Positions 41,134 to 53,285 of a stretch of DNA of 64,000 nucleotides are shown here, piece by piece. A program made the position numbers and the translations under genes. The notes below the pieces were generated by a model, which was not told the origin of the DNA, searched no databases, and saw only the letters and a list, made by a program, of their open reading frames with translations. How positions within the stretch are numbered: position 1 is the stretch's first letter; each line of letters opens with the position of its first letter. This stretch comes from Providencia stuartii (GTDB lineage: Bacteria > Pseudomonadota > Gammaproteobacteria > Enterobacterales > Enterobacteriaceae): the NCBI GenBank assembly GCA_900455155.1, contig UGUC01000003.1, positions 372,001 through 436,000 on the forward strand, in the 5' to 3' direction.

Positions 41134-42855
41134 TTATTTACGAATAAAATTATCCACAATAAGGCTGATCGCTTCTTCACTACGACCATGTAAAACCGCT
41201 TTTGCCGTATAAAGCCCCATACCGACAACACTATTAAGCTCTACATTCGGTGGCATAACCAATTCATTCGGTGAAGTATGCACGTTTAATACCGCTGGGC
41301 CATTATAATTTAGGAAGCGGATAACAGCGTCCTCCAATGCTTCTGGGGATTCAACTGATTCACCAAACATCCCTAACGCACTCGCCAGCTTACCAAAATC
41401 AGGGTTTTCTAAATCGGTATAGTTATTCAATAACCCTTCAACTTTTTGTTCTAATTCAACAAAGTTAAGCGATTTATTGTTGATGATAACGATTTTTGCC
41501 GCCAATTTTTCTTGCGTCATAGTGAGTAGATCGCCTAATAGCATCGCTAACCCACCATCACCTGACATAGAGATCACTTGGCGATTAGGAAACGCTTTTT
41601 TCAATCCTAATGCTTGAGGCATTGCGTTAGCCATGGTGCCATGTTTTAAGCTCGTTAATGTTCTTCGCTGCCCATTGGTATTGATATAGCGCAGCATCCA
41701 AACCATTGCAGAACCCCCCATCTGCCGTAAAAATAGCGTCGCTATCTGCATGCTTATCGAGTAGCTGAGCAAGGTATTGAGGGTGGATGACATGAGCTTT
41801 CGCCCCTTTTTCTAGCCAGCTAATTTTTTTCGAGTGTCTTTTTGTGCAAATCGACAGATTTACGTAAAAAATCATCATCGGTTTTATTGTCAATTAAAGG
41901 CAATAATTGCAATAAGGTTTCATTGACATCACCATTAAGCCCTAAATTGACAGGGTGGCGTTTACCGATATTTTCTAAATTAATATCAACTTGTACGATG
42001 GTTGCTTTTTCAGGGAAAAATTGAGGCCATGCGAAATCAGTACCTAACAGCAGCAAAGTATCGCAGTTTTTTAACATGGTAAAACCGGACTCAATACCGA
42101 TCATTCCCGTCATTCCCACATTATATGGGTTATCATATTCAATAAAATCTTTGGCTCGTGAGGTATGTGCAATTGGCGCTTTTAATTTTTCTGCCAATTG
42201 AAGAAGTGCTCCTCTGGCATCTTTACTACCAATCCCCGCATAAATACCTATTTTCTTACCTTTATTTAATACATCTGCCAGCGCTTTAATATCTTCTTGA
42301 GCCGGGATAATTCGCGGTTGATGATAATTGACGGCTATTTTATTTGGATAGTCTATTTCAGACTTACTTATATTTACTGGAAGAATAATAACAGCGACAC
42401 CTTTTTGACTTAAAGCTGCACTAATGGCATTTTTTGTCACTTCAATCGCTTTATCAGGGCTAATAATTTCTTCGCAGAATACTGAGCATTCACTATAAAC
42501 GGATTTAAAATCGACGTATTGAGGGAAAGAACTATCGGTTGTATTAGTATCTAATTGGCTTGCAATCAAAATAACAGGCGCGCCATTGCGATGTGATTCA
42601 TATAATCCATTAATAAAATGTAAGCTTCCAGGTCCACAGGAGCCTGCACATGCGGTGAGTTGGCCTGAAATAAAGGATTCGGCACCGGCGGCAAATCCCC
42701 CAACCTCCTCATGCCTTACATGGATCCACTCCATCTTACTTTCATGTATCGCATCCGTGACATAATTTAAGGTATCACCAACGATGCCATAACAGTGGCT
42801 TCACACCTGAATTTTGGAGAATATCAACAATCACGCTAGCAACATTTTTTTTCAT
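41134..42855 (-). CDS. Thiamine-diphosphate-dependent pyruvate oxidase/dehydrogenase (PoxB-like; three frameshifts)
   Basis: PoxB-type flavoprotein, which in E. coli oxidises pyruvate to acetate and CO2 with ubiquinone at the membrane in stationary phase. It starts at ATG 42855 with GGAG upstream (MKKNVASVIVDILQNSGVK). Motifs: YGIVGDTLN, RHEEVGGFAAGAE (catalytic Glu), CAGSCGPG, NVGMTGMIG and the ThDP motif GDGGLAMLLGDLLTM...NN. Three one-base additions break it: GG near 42797, T run 41824-41830, C run 41714-41719. Repaired length is 572 aa, equal to E. coli PoxB, but similarity is only moderate, so a different acceptor or substrate is possible and I give no symbol. Confidence 0.88.
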
Positions 42856-43018
42856 GCAAGGCTCCAATAGCAGATTATTTCTTATAAACAAAAGATCACA
42901 GATGACTCTTGTCTACATATTTATATTATTAATATCACAATAAGTAATAACTGCAATTAAAAGCACTATTTTTATTTTAAACCTTTCTTTTTATGATATT
43001 TTTCCGTCAGAATAAGAA

Positions 43019-43047
43019 GTAAAAAAGGAGCTAATAAGCTCCTTTTT
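43019..43047 (-). terminator. Rho-independent terminator after brnQ
   Basis: GGAGCTTATTAGCTCC hairpin on the minus strand, followed by TTTTTT; A/T runs on both sides suggest bidirectional action. Confidence 0.9.
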
Positions 43048-43069
43048 CTATTATTGAATATTGATATTT

Positions 43070-44395
43070 TTAGGCTTGTTTATGTTCGGCTGCGGGTGTG
43101 ATCACTCGGTCACAAATTGCCGCTACAATTAACACCACAAATGATGGTAATAACCATGCCAAATCTTGTTGATATAAGGGAATTCCAGTCATCCAATCAG
43201 GAATATACGTTTTCAGATGATCTGACGCTTTCGCTGCACCAATTAACCCCACGATAAAACTGGTCAACATGGTTGGGGCAATCACCACACTTGGGTTACG
43301 CCACCACTTTAAAGTAAAGCTTAATAAAATAAGCACAATACAAGGTGGGTAAATCGCCACTAATACAGGAACAGAAAACGCAATCAGTTTACTTAATCCA
43401 AGATTAGAAACGACCATGGAGAATGCACCAAGTACCAAGACTAGCGTGCGGTAAGAGATTGGCACATAGCGGCTAAAGAACTCCGCGCAAGCACAGGTCA
43501 AACCAACAGCCGTCACCATACAGGCAACAAAAATCAATACGGCAAGGAAGAAGCTACCATAGTTACCAAATGTATACTGAACATAGGCATGCAGAATATC
43601 AGCACCATCTTGAGGGTTTGGAATAATGGATGCGCTGTTTTCACCTAATTTAAATAGTGAAAGGTAAACCAGTGTCAGTAGCACTCCCGCAATCAGCCCC
43701 GCCCACATGGTATAGCGGGTCAGCAGTGAGGAGTTTTCGATACCTCGCGAACGAGCCGCATTAACAATCACGATACCAAAGACCATTGCCCCCAATGTAT
43801 CCATCGTCAAATAGCCATTGATAAAGCCATTTGAGAAGGCCATATCGCGGTATTCATCTGTTGATAACATAGGTTGACCTGCCGGCCAAAGCACAGCCGC
43901 AACACCAAGGATAGCAAGGGCTAACATTTTTACAGGTGCCAGTATGTGACCTACACTATCCAGCAGTTTACCTGGGTATAGAGAAATACCGATGACTAGC
44001 ACAAAATAGACTGCACTATAAATTAATAATGATATATCTGATTCGCCACCAAGTAGCGGTGCAATCCCCACTTTGTAAGAAACCGTCGCAGTGCGAGGCG
44101 TGGCGAATAGCGGGCCAACGGACAGGTAAGCAACAACAGCAAGCAATAGCCCCGCCGTTTTACCAACAGGTGTACTTAGGGCTTCAATACCCCCACCCAC
44201 TTTGGCTAATGCCACAACGGTTAAAACAGGCAACCCCACACCTGTAACCAAAAAGCCTAGCGCGGCAGTCCACACTTGCTCGCCAGCCTGTAAGCCAACC
44301 ATTGGTGGAAATATGATATTTCCAGCACCAACGAAGAGCGCAAAGGTCATAAAACCTAAGGCAAGAATATCTCTGGATGTTAAACGATGAGCCAT
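43070..44395 (-). CDS. brnQ: Branched-chain amino acid transporter BrnQ (LIVCS family)
   Basis: Inner-membrane symporter for leucine, isoleucine and valine. It has 441 aa (E. coli 439) with about 12 hydrophobic segments. Family start: [30 protein letters not shown]; further conserved parts are [44 protein letters not shown] and [10 protein letters not shown]. Orientation and position beside phoR match E. coli; proY and malZ, next to it in E. coli, are absent. Confidence 0.97.
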   Translation of the reverse strand: MAHRLTSRDILALGFMTFALFVGAGNIIFPPMVGLQAGEQVWTAALGFLVTGVGLPVLTVVALAKVGGGIEALSTPVGKTAGLLLAVVAYLSVGPLFATPRTATVSYKVGIAPLLGGESDISLLIYSAVYFVLVIGISLYPGKLLDSVGHILAPVKMLALAILGVAAVLWPAGQPMLSTDEYRDMAFSNGFINGYLTMDTLGAMVFGIVIVNAARSRGIENSSLLTRYTMWAGLIAGVLLTLVYLSLFKLGENSASIIPNPQDGADILHAYVQYTFGNYGSFFLAVLIFVACMVTAVGLTCACAEFFSRYVPISYRTLVLVLGAFSMVVSNLGLSKLIAFSVPVLVAIYPPCIVLILLSFTLKWWRNPSVVIAPTMLTSFIVGLIGAAKASDHLKTYIPDWMTGIPLYQQDLAWLLPSFVVLIVAAICDRVITPAAEHKQA

Positions 44396-44935
44396 ATTTT
44401 ATGTTAAATCTTTGTAACGGTGTTAGAAAATATAGAGTAACCAATCAGTAACTCTTTGAATTATAAATGGCGGTATAGAATTCTAATTAACAAGTTGATA
44501 AACAATACAATGTGTACGATTTATCACATCAGGCAAGATTAAAAATCAAAAAACAGAAAAAATCGCCAATAACTGGCTACAAGTAAAACTTTTATAGGGA
44601 AAAAAGGCAATAGCAAACCTAAAAACAAGAATAAATCTCTAAAGTATTTTTTATAACTAGTGATTACTGTCAGTAAAATAAGAATATGCGCTATATGATT
44701 TGAACAAAAAACAACCAATTAAACCATTATTTATCTTATCTTTTAAATCGATTATGGTTTTGCAAAGCGAAATATAGGTTTTTTAGAAAACAGAAATTTT
44801 TAATAACCCATCACAAATATAGAGAGATTCATTTTTTAAATAAGAAGGAGCGACATATCTGGCGGTGATAATGATATGTTGGATTGGGTCGATAAGAACG
44901 GCTGTTTGCCGCTCTCATCGAGGTATGTCACGTCT
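44396..44935. other. Gene-free stretch between phoR and brnQ
   Basis: 540 AT-rich bases with no supportable ORF. It should contain the brnQ promoter on the minus strand. A hairpin near 44891-44920 may end the phoBR transcript. Confidence 0.6.
44891..44920 (-). terminator. Hairpin after phoR
   Basis: AGAGCGGC-AAACA-GCCGTTCT on the minus strand (one mismatch), extended by GATG/ATC-type pairing. There is no strong T tract, so it is a weak candidate. Confidence 0.45.
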
Positions 44936-46252
44936 TTAATGAAGTGTTTTAGCTGTTTTTTTGTCTGATACGATCAATACAGGAGGCAGGGTAAAAGAGA
45001 ATTCGCTCCCCTTGCCTAACTGACTGGTTATCATTAATTGGCTATTATGATGCTGCAAAGCGTGTTTGACGATCGCTAAACCAAGCCCCGTTCCTCCCCC
45101 TGTTTGGCGAGACCTCGCCTTATCAACACGGTAGAAACGTTCAGTTAAACGTGGAATATGCTCTGGGGGGATCCCCAACCCATTATCAGCAACGCCAAAA
45201 CGTGCCCCATTATGTGTTTTCTGCCAACTGACTTGGATCGTTGTTCCTTCCGGTGTATGCATAATGGCATTATAGACCAAGTTAGCCACCGCACTACGAA
45301 GCTGCTCTTCATTACCGTAAACATACAGCTTTTCATCAACCATAAATTTAAACTGTTGCCGCCCTTGGCTTAAACTCATCGCTTCCTGTTCAATCATTTT
45401 TAAAATTACAGGAATATTTACCTGCTCATCTAAATTAATATGAGGCGCCACTTCAATGCGAGATAACTGTAACAGTTGTTTAATCAAATTATCCATTCGA
45501 TGCGCCTGCTCTTGCATTACCGTTAACGCTTTTTTGTTGGCAGCTGAGGCATTTTCTTGATCATCTAATACTTCAAGATAACCTTGGATCACCGTTAGTG
45601 GTGTGCGTAGTTCATGGCTGACATTCGCAAAAAAGTCTCTACGTGCTTTTTCTAATCGGCGCTTTTCCGTGACATCCCTCGCAACCATTAATAGCTGACC
45701 TTCGGTATAGGGTAAGACACGAAATTCAACAATAGCGCCACTGTTTAGCTCTATCGTTAACGCTTGTTCATAGTTTTGTAATGTAAAATAACGGCTGAAA
45801 TCTGGATAGCGTAATAAATTAAAAATCGGTTGCCCGCTATCTTCCGGCCAACGAAAACCTAATAAATGTTGAGCATGGCGATTACACCAGAAAATATTCC
45901 CTTCAAGAGTCATCATTACGACGGCATCAGGGAGAGATTCTGCGCCACTGCGAAAGCGTTTGATCAACTGCCCTAATTCACGCCGACGTTTTCGGTTGCG
46001 CTGCTGAAGCTGATAGATCCCATAAAAGATTGGCTCCCAGCCGCCTTTACCATCAGGGGGCAGCATGCTCCGATCAAGCCATAACCAATATGACAACTTC
46101 ATCAAGTTATAACTGTGCCAAATCAGCGCTGCGGTCAATGAGATGACTAAAAGCCATGCAAGATGGCCGATAAAAATCGATAAGATTAATGCAGGTAAGA
46201 TGAATAAAAACAGCCCCCAAATTAGCTGTTTCCATGATAGGCGTTCAAGCAC
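44936..46252 (-). CDS. phoR: Phosphate regulon sensor histidine kinase PhoR
   Basis: Inner-membrane kinase that phosphorylates PhoB when phosphate is short and dephosphorylates it when plentiful. It has 438 aa (E. coli 431). Two N-terminal membrane helices (about 10-28 and 30-48), a charged linker, PAS domain (about 100-190), the H-box [14 protein letters not shown] with His213 as in E. coli, and ATPase motifs [31 protein letters not shown] and [14 protein letters not shown]. It lies 19 bases after phoB. Confidence 0.97.
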   Translation of the reverse strand: MLERLSWKQLIWGLFLFILPALILSIFIGHLAWLLVISLTAALIWHSYNLMKLSYWLWLDRSMLPPDGKGGWEPIFYGIYQLQQRNRKRRRELGQLIKRFRSGAESLPDAVVMMTLEGNIFWCNRHAQHLLGFRWPEDSGQPIFNLLRYPDFSRYFTLQNYEQALTIELNSGAIVEFRVLPYTEGQLLMVARDVTEKRRLEKARRDFFANVSHELRTPLTVIQGYLEVLDDQENASAANKKALTVMQEQAHRMDNLIKQLLQLSRIEVAPHINLDEQVNIPVILKMIEQEAMSLSQGRQQFKFMVDEKLYVYGNEEQLRSAVANLVYNAIMHTPEGTTIQVSWQKTHNGARFGVADNGLGIPPEHIPRLTERFYRVDKARSRQTGGGTGLGLAIVKHALQHHNSQLMITSQLGKGSEFSFTLPPVLIVSDKKTAKTLH

Positions 46253-46271
46253 TGGTATCTCCTGTTATTGA

Positions 46272-46963
46272 TCAGTAACGCACTGAGAAGCGATAACCAG
46301 TACCACGCACTGTTTGAACCATTTTATCATGCCCTTCAGCCTCCAAGGCTTTTCTGAGGCGGCGGATATGCACATCAACCGTTCTATCTTCAACATACAC
46401 ATTCGCTCCCCATACATAATTGAGTAACTGCTCGCGGCTATATACTCGTTCAGGGTGAGTCATAAAGAAATGCAGCAGCTTATACTCCGTCGGCCCCATA
46501 TCAATAGGAGTGTCATTACTGCTGACCCGATGAGACGTTGGGTCTAGTGTTAACCCGTTCATTTCAATAATGTCTTCTGTTGCCATCGGGGAAATACGAC
46601 GTAGAATGGCTTTCACACGAGCGACGAGCTCTTTGGGTGAAAACGGCTTTATTAGGTAATCATCCGCCCCCACTTCCAAGCCTTTTACGCGGTCCTCCTC
46701 CTCCCCCTCTTGCGGTTAACATCATCACAGGAATATCGCGCGTATCACTGTCACGTTTCATGTGTTTTAATCACTTGAATGCCTGAACCACCAGGGATCA
46801 TCCAGTCTAATAAAACAAGGTCGGGTAATGGATCAACTAACTGCGCGATGGCGGAATCATAATCATCAGCTTCAATCGACTGAAAACCATTCTGCTCTAA
46901 TACAAAACAAACCATTTCTCGGATGGGCGCTTCATCTTCAACCACTAGAATGCGTCTTGCCAT
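46272..46963 (-). CDS. phoB: Phosphate regulon response regulator PhoB (two frameshifts)
   Basis: OmpR-type activator of the Pho regulon. Receiver domain [18 protein letters not shown] with phospho-acceptor Asp53 ([11 protein letters not shown]); winged-helix DNA-binding domain in the C-terminal half ([32 protein letters not shown]). Two added bases break the middle: T run 46765-46768 (plus strand) and C run 46703-46707; repair gives [38 protein letters not shown] and 229 aa, exactly the E. coli length. The start ATG 46963 has AGGA upstream. A Pho box lies about 52 bases before it, so autoregulation is expected. Confidence 0.96.
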
Positions 46964-47005
46964 GATTAATCCTGTAAATAAGAAGAGATCATTAAAAGTG
47001 AAAGC

Positions 47006-47039
47006 ATTATGCGTCACTTTTATGACAGAATTATGAATA
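47006..47039 (-). promoter_or_regulatory. Pho box and -10 of the phoB promoter
   Basis: Minus strand TATTCAT-AATT-CTGTCAT-AAAA-GTGAC (47039-47015): 7-nt repeats separated by 4 A/T bases, the PhoB-binding pattern (CTGTCAT direct repeats, 11-base period). CATAAT (47011-47006) follows as the -10. The whole string closely resembles the E. coli phoB promoter as I recall it. Confidence 0.82.
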
Positions 47040-47246
47040 CCGTCATCAAATAACAATAATCCTTTCTATATTAGCGGTAAATTGTCATTTAAGTGAAACA
47101 TTCTCGTCATACTTTACATTGTCGCGCCTGCTGCTTCGCCTATCGTTATCACATTGAATTGTCTGCTTGTTCAGAGATCCCCTTAAAGGGTCATGATAGG
47201 GTATACTGAGCATAGTATACATATAAAGCCGTAGGAAGGAGCCTTC

Positions 47247-48466
47247 ATGCGTATTATCCATACCTCTGACTGGCACCTTGGCCAGTATTTTTTCACTAAA
47301 AGCCGCGCAGCCGAACATCAACAGTTTTTAACTTGGCTTATTGAGCAGGTCAAACTTCATCAAGTTGATGCCATGATTGTTGCGGGAGATATTTTTGATA
47401 CCGGCTCCCCCCCCAAGTTATGCCCGTGAGCTTTATAATCAATTTGTCGTCTCGCTACAGCAAACAGGTTGCCAATTGGTGATCCTAAGTGGTAACCATG
47501 ACTCTGTTTCCGTCTTAAATGAAACCAGTTCACTGCTTGCCTATTTGAATACGGATGTCGTCACTTCAGGAGCAACGCCCCATGTGATCACATTAAAGAA
47601 TGCACAAGGGCAACCCGGAGCACTGTTGTGTGCGATCCCTTTTCTACGCCCTAGAGATATTCAATTAAGTGTTGCAGGACAGAGCAGTGAAGAGAAGCAG
47701 CTATCATTACAAACAGCCATTCGTGACTATTACCAAGCTAGCTATCAGCTTGCCGAGCAGCAGCGGCAAACTATGGGGTTAGATATCCCAATTATCGCAA
47801 CGGGGCATTTAACGGTTGTCGGGGCTGAATTGACGGACTCTGTGCGTGATATCTATATTGGTACTTTAGACGCATTTCCCTCTGCCGCTTTCCCTCCGGC
47901 TGACTATATCGCCTTGGGGCACATTCATCGTCCGCAAGTTATTGGTCAACAGCAACATATTCGCTACTCTGGTTCACCGATTGCATTAAGCTTTGATGAA
48001 GCGAACCAACAAAAAAGTGTTTGCTTAGTGGAGTTTGATGGCCGCGAACTGTCGCAGATCCACCAACTTGCGATCCCAACTTTTCAACCTTTGCAAACAC
48101 TAAAAGGGTCACTTGCAGACATTCAAAAGCAGTTACATGCACTCTCTATCGAGCCAGATACGCCCCCCAGTTTGGTTAGATATCGAAGTCGCTTCACAGG
48201 ACTATCTTGCTGATATCCAACAACGTATCGAAAGTATTATCAAAGGCTTACCCGTTGAAGTTGTATTGTTACGCCGTGCACGTAAACCACAAAACCCCCA
48301 ACAAGCTCTCGCTAATGAAACCTTAAATGAGCTTACCGCCGAAGAGGTATTTTTGCGTCGTTTAGCGGAAGAGTCGCTAGATGATAAAGAAAAAGAGCAG
48401 CGCTTATTAGTACTCTTTAGGCAATCTTATGACGCTTTGCGTGCTGAGTTAGAGGGAAATTCATGA
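47247..48466 (+). CDS. sbcD: Exonuclease subunit SbcD (two frameshifts)
   Basis: Mre11-type nuclease of the SbcCD complex, which cuts hairpins and protein-blocked DNA ends. Metallophosphoesterase motifs: [37 protein letters not shown] and LGHIHRPQ. Two added bases in C runs (47407-47414 and 48163-48168) split it into three frames; repair gives 405 aa (E. coli 400). Divergent from phoB as in E. coli. The stop overlaps the sbcC start (ATGA). Confidence 0.95.
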
Positions 48467-51400
48467 AAATCTTAAGTCTACGCCTAAAAAATATTAACTC
48501 TCTAAAAGGTGAATGGAAAATTGACTTCACCCAAGAGCCGTTTGCTAGCCAAGGATTGTTTGCGATCACAGGCCCTACTGGAGCGGGTAAAACCACCTTA
48601 CTAGATGCTATTTGTCTCGCACTCTATCACCAAACACCTCGTTTAAGTACACTATCCGTTAAACAGAATGAGCTTATGACACGCCATACTGGCGAGTGCT
48701 TGGCTGAAGTGGAATTTGAGGTCAAAGGTATCGCTTACCGCGCATTTTGGAGCCAACGACGAGCCAGCAACAAGCCAGAAGGAAAATTACAACCGCCAAA
48801 AGCCGAGCTAGCGACTGTCAGTGACGGCAAAATCATTGCGGAAAAAGTCAGTGACATACGAGAACAAATTGTTCAGATCACAGGGCTAGATTTCGGACGG
48901 TTTACAAAGTCTATTTTGCTTTCACAAGGGGATTTTGCCGCCTTTTTAAATGCGAGCGAAAAAGAGCGAGCCGATCTGTTAGAAGAGATCACCGGCACGG
49001 AAATTTATAGTCAAATATCCAGCTATATCTATCGCCAGCACAAACAGGTCAAAAATGATTTAGAGATTTTAAAAGCTCGAGCGCAAAGCATTCATTTGCT
49101 CACCGAAAGCGAACATCAAGCCCTCATCGAACAACAAACCGTATTAGCAGACCAAGAAAGGCAGCTTAATCAAAAACGAACGCGAAACCAACAAGCGTTA
49201 TATTGGCAGCAACGCCAACAACAGTTAACTGCCCGCTTACATCAGTTAGAGCTTGATCAACAGCAGGCTGAAAAGGCATATCAAGACGCTGAGCCTCAGT
49301 TTAAAAAACTCTCAGACAATCTGCCTGCCGAAAATTTGCGTCCTTTATGGCAGGATGTGGAACGCCAACAACAGGCATTAAATGAATTATTAGAGAAGCA
49401 ACAGAGCCTTTCACAACAGTGTGAAAATAACACTCAACAACTTGCGCCTTTACAAGCACAACTTGCTCAAGTCCAACATGAGCATAGCCAGCACCAAAAT
49501 TATGTTCAGCAGCAAACCGTGTTGATCGATACCCACGTTCGCCCATTAGATAATGCGATTCTTCATCTACACCAACAGATTAAAAGAAATTTCAGAACAA
49601 AAAGAGCAATATCACACGGAATATCAATCGAAGCACAGCTTAATTACTCGAACCCAACATCAAGCTCATTTGGACCGTGAAGAGTTACAGCAAATTGAAC
49701 ATTACCTACAGCAACATCCCCAAGATGCGGCTATTACCCAACAAATAGGTTTATGGCGGCAACAAGGTCAATTTATTGATGAATTGAGTCAAAAAGTACA
49801 AGCCTTAGAGCAAAAACAACAACTACTGCAACAAGAGCAGTCAGCATTAGTTAGCGAGCAACAACAGCAAATTGAGCAAAATGCCCAAACGCAGCACCAA
49901 CTTGAACAGGATACTGCGGCATATCAACTCGTTGAAAGTCGCTATCTAGAGTGGCAAGAAAAACAAGATATTGAACAACTTAATCAATCAATAGAACAGC
50001 TACACACCAGATCACAACATGCCCAACTTTTACCTTTATTGTTATCTCAATGGCAAGAGCAGCAAAACCAATTAAAAATCAAACAACACCAGCAAGAGGA
50101 ACTAACCCAATCAATTTCTCAGGCTGAAAAGCAGCTCCAGCTAACTGAAACACAAATTACGCACCTTCAGCCTCATTTAACAGATTTGAATGCGCGGTTA
50201 CGCTTAGAGCAGAAAATCGTCAGTTTAGAAAAGGAGCGCCAACAACTTATTGCGGGTGAGCCTTGCCCACTTTGTGGCTCTACCGAACACCCTGCAATTG
50301 AACAATATCAATCTGTAGAGCCAACGCAAACTGAACAGCGCTTAATCGCATTAACCAAACAGTTAGAAGAGCTTAAGCAAACGCAAGTCACTCAACAGTC
50401 GCTACTGCAAAGAGAAATGCAGCGCCAAGCAGAAAATCAACAGGCACAACAGCAGCTTATAGCTCAAGAGCGTCAGCTGCGAACACAATGGATGACCGCG
50501 TGCCAGAAAGCTCTCGCCCCTGAACTGACCACGACTCATGCTGCCGTAGAGCAGTTGCTCACGGATATCCAAAAACAGTTATCAGAGAAACAGCAGTCAT
50601 TACAGGCGTTCACCGCCCTCGAACGTGAATATCAACAACTTAAACACCGATTACATGAGCAGCAGTCATTAAATAAACAGCAACAATCCTCGCTCGCCTT
50701 GCTTACTGAACGAATTAAGCATCAGCACCAACTTATTGATGAAACACAAAAAGAGCATGTCGTACACCAACAGCGCCATAATCAGCAGCAGCAACAGCTC
50801 CACGAGGCTTTGGCTGAATTTAGGTTGCCTGAAAGCGAAAGTTTTGAACAGTGGTTTACGTTACTAGAGCAGCGTGGTCAGCTATATGCTGCGAAAAAAC
50901 AAAGTGCGCAAGATATTAGCCAAAAAATAGCGGTCGCTGAGGCGACGTTGCAAGTTGAGTTAGCTCAACAAACCCATTTAAGTAAACGGCTAGAAAATAC
51001 GCAACAGCAATTGCAACAGTTACAACAACAGGTTGAACAAAAACAGGCGGCACGGCAGCTATTACTTGATGGGCAATCTATTTCACAATTTATGGGTAGA
51101 TTGCAAGATCAGCAAAACAAACTGGCTCATCAGCAACAACAACTTAATGAGCAGGTCACGCATCATGAAAAACACTTAGCTTCTCTAAAAGGCAGCCTTA
51201 ACGAGGTCATCACGACGATAGAAAAGACACGATATCAGTTAACCACAGCACAGCAGCGCTTCGAGCATGCCCTTTCGACTAGCCCATTTGCAACACAGCA
51301 AGCATTCTTAGCCGCACTATTATCGCCGGATGAAAAGCTGCAACTTGAACAATTGCAACAACGATTACTCCAGTCACGTTTACAAGCGCAAACCCGTTAT

Positions 51401-52141
51401 AAAGAAGGTGAGCGCGCACGACAAGAACATTTGGCCCAAAAGCCCGATGATCATATTGAGGTAAGCTTGGAGGAGTGGCAGCAAGCAATTACTCAGCTTG
51501 ATGAGGAGATTAAAAATCTCAATAAACAACAGGGGCAGATCTTCAGCCAACTCGAAGCAGACAAACAACAACGTCACCAACAACGTGGCTTATTACAAGA
51601 AATCGAGCAGAGCCAATCCCACTATGAAGATTGGGGATATCTCTGCGAACTGATTGGCTCAGCGGAAGGAGATAAATTCCGCCGCTATGCGCAAGGGCTA
51701 ACCTTTGATTGCCTCATTTCTCTCGCTAATCTGCGCTTGGATAAGCTACATGGTCGCTATTTGCTAAAACGTAATCATAATGCGGATCTGGAATTACAAG
51801 TGATTGATGGCTGGCAGGCCGATACTATCAGGGATATTAAAACCCTCTCTGGCGGAGAAAGTTTCTTAGTCAGCCTAGCGCTTGCTCTCGCATTATCGGA
51901 TATGGTGAGTAACAAAACTCAACTCGAGTCTTTATTTCTCGACGAAGGCTTTGGCACACTCGACCCTGAAACATTAGATATTGCCTTAGATGCGTTAGAA
52001 AGCCTGAATGCATCCGGAAAAACGATTGGGGTAATTAGCCATGTTGAAGCGATGAAAGAGCGAATTTCTGTACAGATCCCCGTGAAAAAGACCAACGGTT
52101 TTGGCTTTAGTGAATTACCTAGCCGATATCGTATCCGTTAA
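48463..52141 (+). CDS. sbcC: Exonuclease subunit SbcC, unusually long (one frameshift)
   Basis: Rad50/SMC-type ATPase partner of SbcD. Walker [14 protein letters not shown] lies near residue 35; Q-loop [10 protein letters not shown]; long coiled coils; zinc-hook CPLCG (about residue 600) at the apex; signature [19 protein letters not shown] and Walker [13 protein letters not shown] near the end. An extra A in 49582-49585 splits the frame; repair gives 1225 aa, about 175 more than E. coli SbcC (1048). The coiled coil is strikingly rich in Gln. Co-translated with sbcD through an ATGA overlap. Confidence 0.95.
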
Positions 52142-52150
52142 AATATAAAT

Positions 52151-52193
52151 GGCGCTTTATCATAGGAACAAGACATTCCTAGATAAAAGCGCC
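52151..52193 (+). terminator. Long hairpin after sbcC
   Basis: GGCGCTTT-ATC-TAGGAA pairs with TTCCTA-GAT-AAAGCGCC, with one single-base bulge on each side. The T tract is poor; probably a terminator or 3'-end stabiliser. Confidence 0.7.
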
Positions 52194-52416
52194 TTACCAC
52201 ATCAATCAAAAATTTCTTTCAATTTTCTATCATGAAGGGCTGATAGATGCTCCCCAATGCAATCATAAAAAATAACAATTTGTATTTAATTAATTTTAAT
52301 AAAAAACAATTAAATTGACTCAGCCGAAAAATTTGAACCTTACCGTTAATTTTTTTTTCTATGATTTTCCCTTCACAGCGCTATAGTAATACTTAACAAA
52401 TAGCTAGGAGACTCAC

Positions 52417-53016
52417 ATGTCAAACGCATTTATTGAAATGATTAAAAATCGTCGCACTATTTATAACCTCGGCGATGCATTACCAGTTTCTGAAGAGCAT
52501 GTTACAAAATTAATTAAAGAAGCAGTAAAACATTCACCTTCTTCTTTTAACTCACAAACATCACGTGTTGTGATCTTATTTGGCGCAGAGCATAAAAAAC
52601 TGTGGAACATCACCAAAGAAACATTGCGCGCCATCGTGCCAGAACAGGCATTTGCAGCTACTGAACAAAAAATTGATAGCTTCGCTGCGGGTGCTGGCTC
52701 TATCTTATTTTTCGAAGATATGGCGGTCGTGAAAGGCTTACAAGAGCAATTCCCACTTTATGCCGACAATTTCCCAATCTGGTCAGAACAGGCCAGCGGT
52801 ATCGCACAATTTGCGGTATGGACAGCCTTAGCGCAAGAAAACGTCGGGGCATCACTGCAACACTATAATCCACTCATTGATACTCAGGTACAAAAAGAGT
52901 GGGGAACACCTGATAATTGGGTACTACGTGCTCAAATGGTATTTGGGTCAATTAATGCTCCTGCGGGTGATAAAGACTTTATGGATGATGAAATTCGTTT
53001 CAAAATCTTTAAATAA
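52417..53016 (+). CDS. Nitroreductase family protein (Frm2/HBN1-like)
   Basis: FMN-dependent oxidoreductase family. It has 199 aa; the N-terminal MSNAFIEMIKNRRTIYNLGDALPVSEEHVTKLIKEAVKHSPSSFNSQ places it in the subgroup that includes fungal Frm2/HBN1 and bacterial YodC/YdgI-type proteins, which lack the usual long NfsB features. The segment QASGIAQFAVWTALAQENVGASLQHYNP is the conserved FMN/dimer region. The physiological substrate is unknown. It stands alone with hairpins on both sides, and is absent from the E. coli block. Confidence 0.9.
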   Translation: MSNAFIEMIKNRRTIYNLGDALPVSEEHVTKLIKEAVKHSPSSFNSQTSRVVILFGAEHKKLWNITKETLRAIVPEQAFAATEQKIDSFAAGAGSILFFEDMAVVKGLQEQFPLYADNFPIWSEQASGIAQFAVWTALAQENVGASLQHYNPLIDTQVQKEWGTPDNWVLRAQMVFGSINAPAGDKDFMDDEIRFKIFK

Positions 53017-53034
53017 TCAGAATAAAATTCGAAT

Positions 53035-53063
53035 AAAAAGCCCTTGTTGATTAAAACAAGGGC
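53035..53063 (-). terminator. Hairpin with minus-strand T tract
   Basis: GCCCTTGTT / AACAAGGGC (9 bp, 6-nt loop). On the plus strand an A run precedes it, so the T tract (TTTTT) is on the minus strand, pointing at the nitroreductase 3' end from the right. Confidence 0.65.
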
Positions 53064-53248
53064 AAATCACCTGCCAAATAATGTGATATATCACTTTTCA
53101 ATACCAGCCAACACCAAGGGATCCGATTATTATTGATATGCAATATCAATTAGTTATTCCACAACCCATGCTATCAAACGCTAATCCTTTAGAATATAAA
53201 ATCAATTAATAGCAATCTAATAAAATTTCATATTGATAATCTCTATTA

Positions 53249-53285
53249 GATACCGACTTATTGTCGGTATCTATCTATTTTTAGC
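53249..53285 (+). terminator. Rho-independent terminator without an obvious upstream gene
   Basis: GATACCGAC-TTATT-GTCGGTATC, 9-bp perfect stem, followed by TATCTATTTTT. It lies 230 bases after the nitroreductase stop. Confidence 0.8.
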
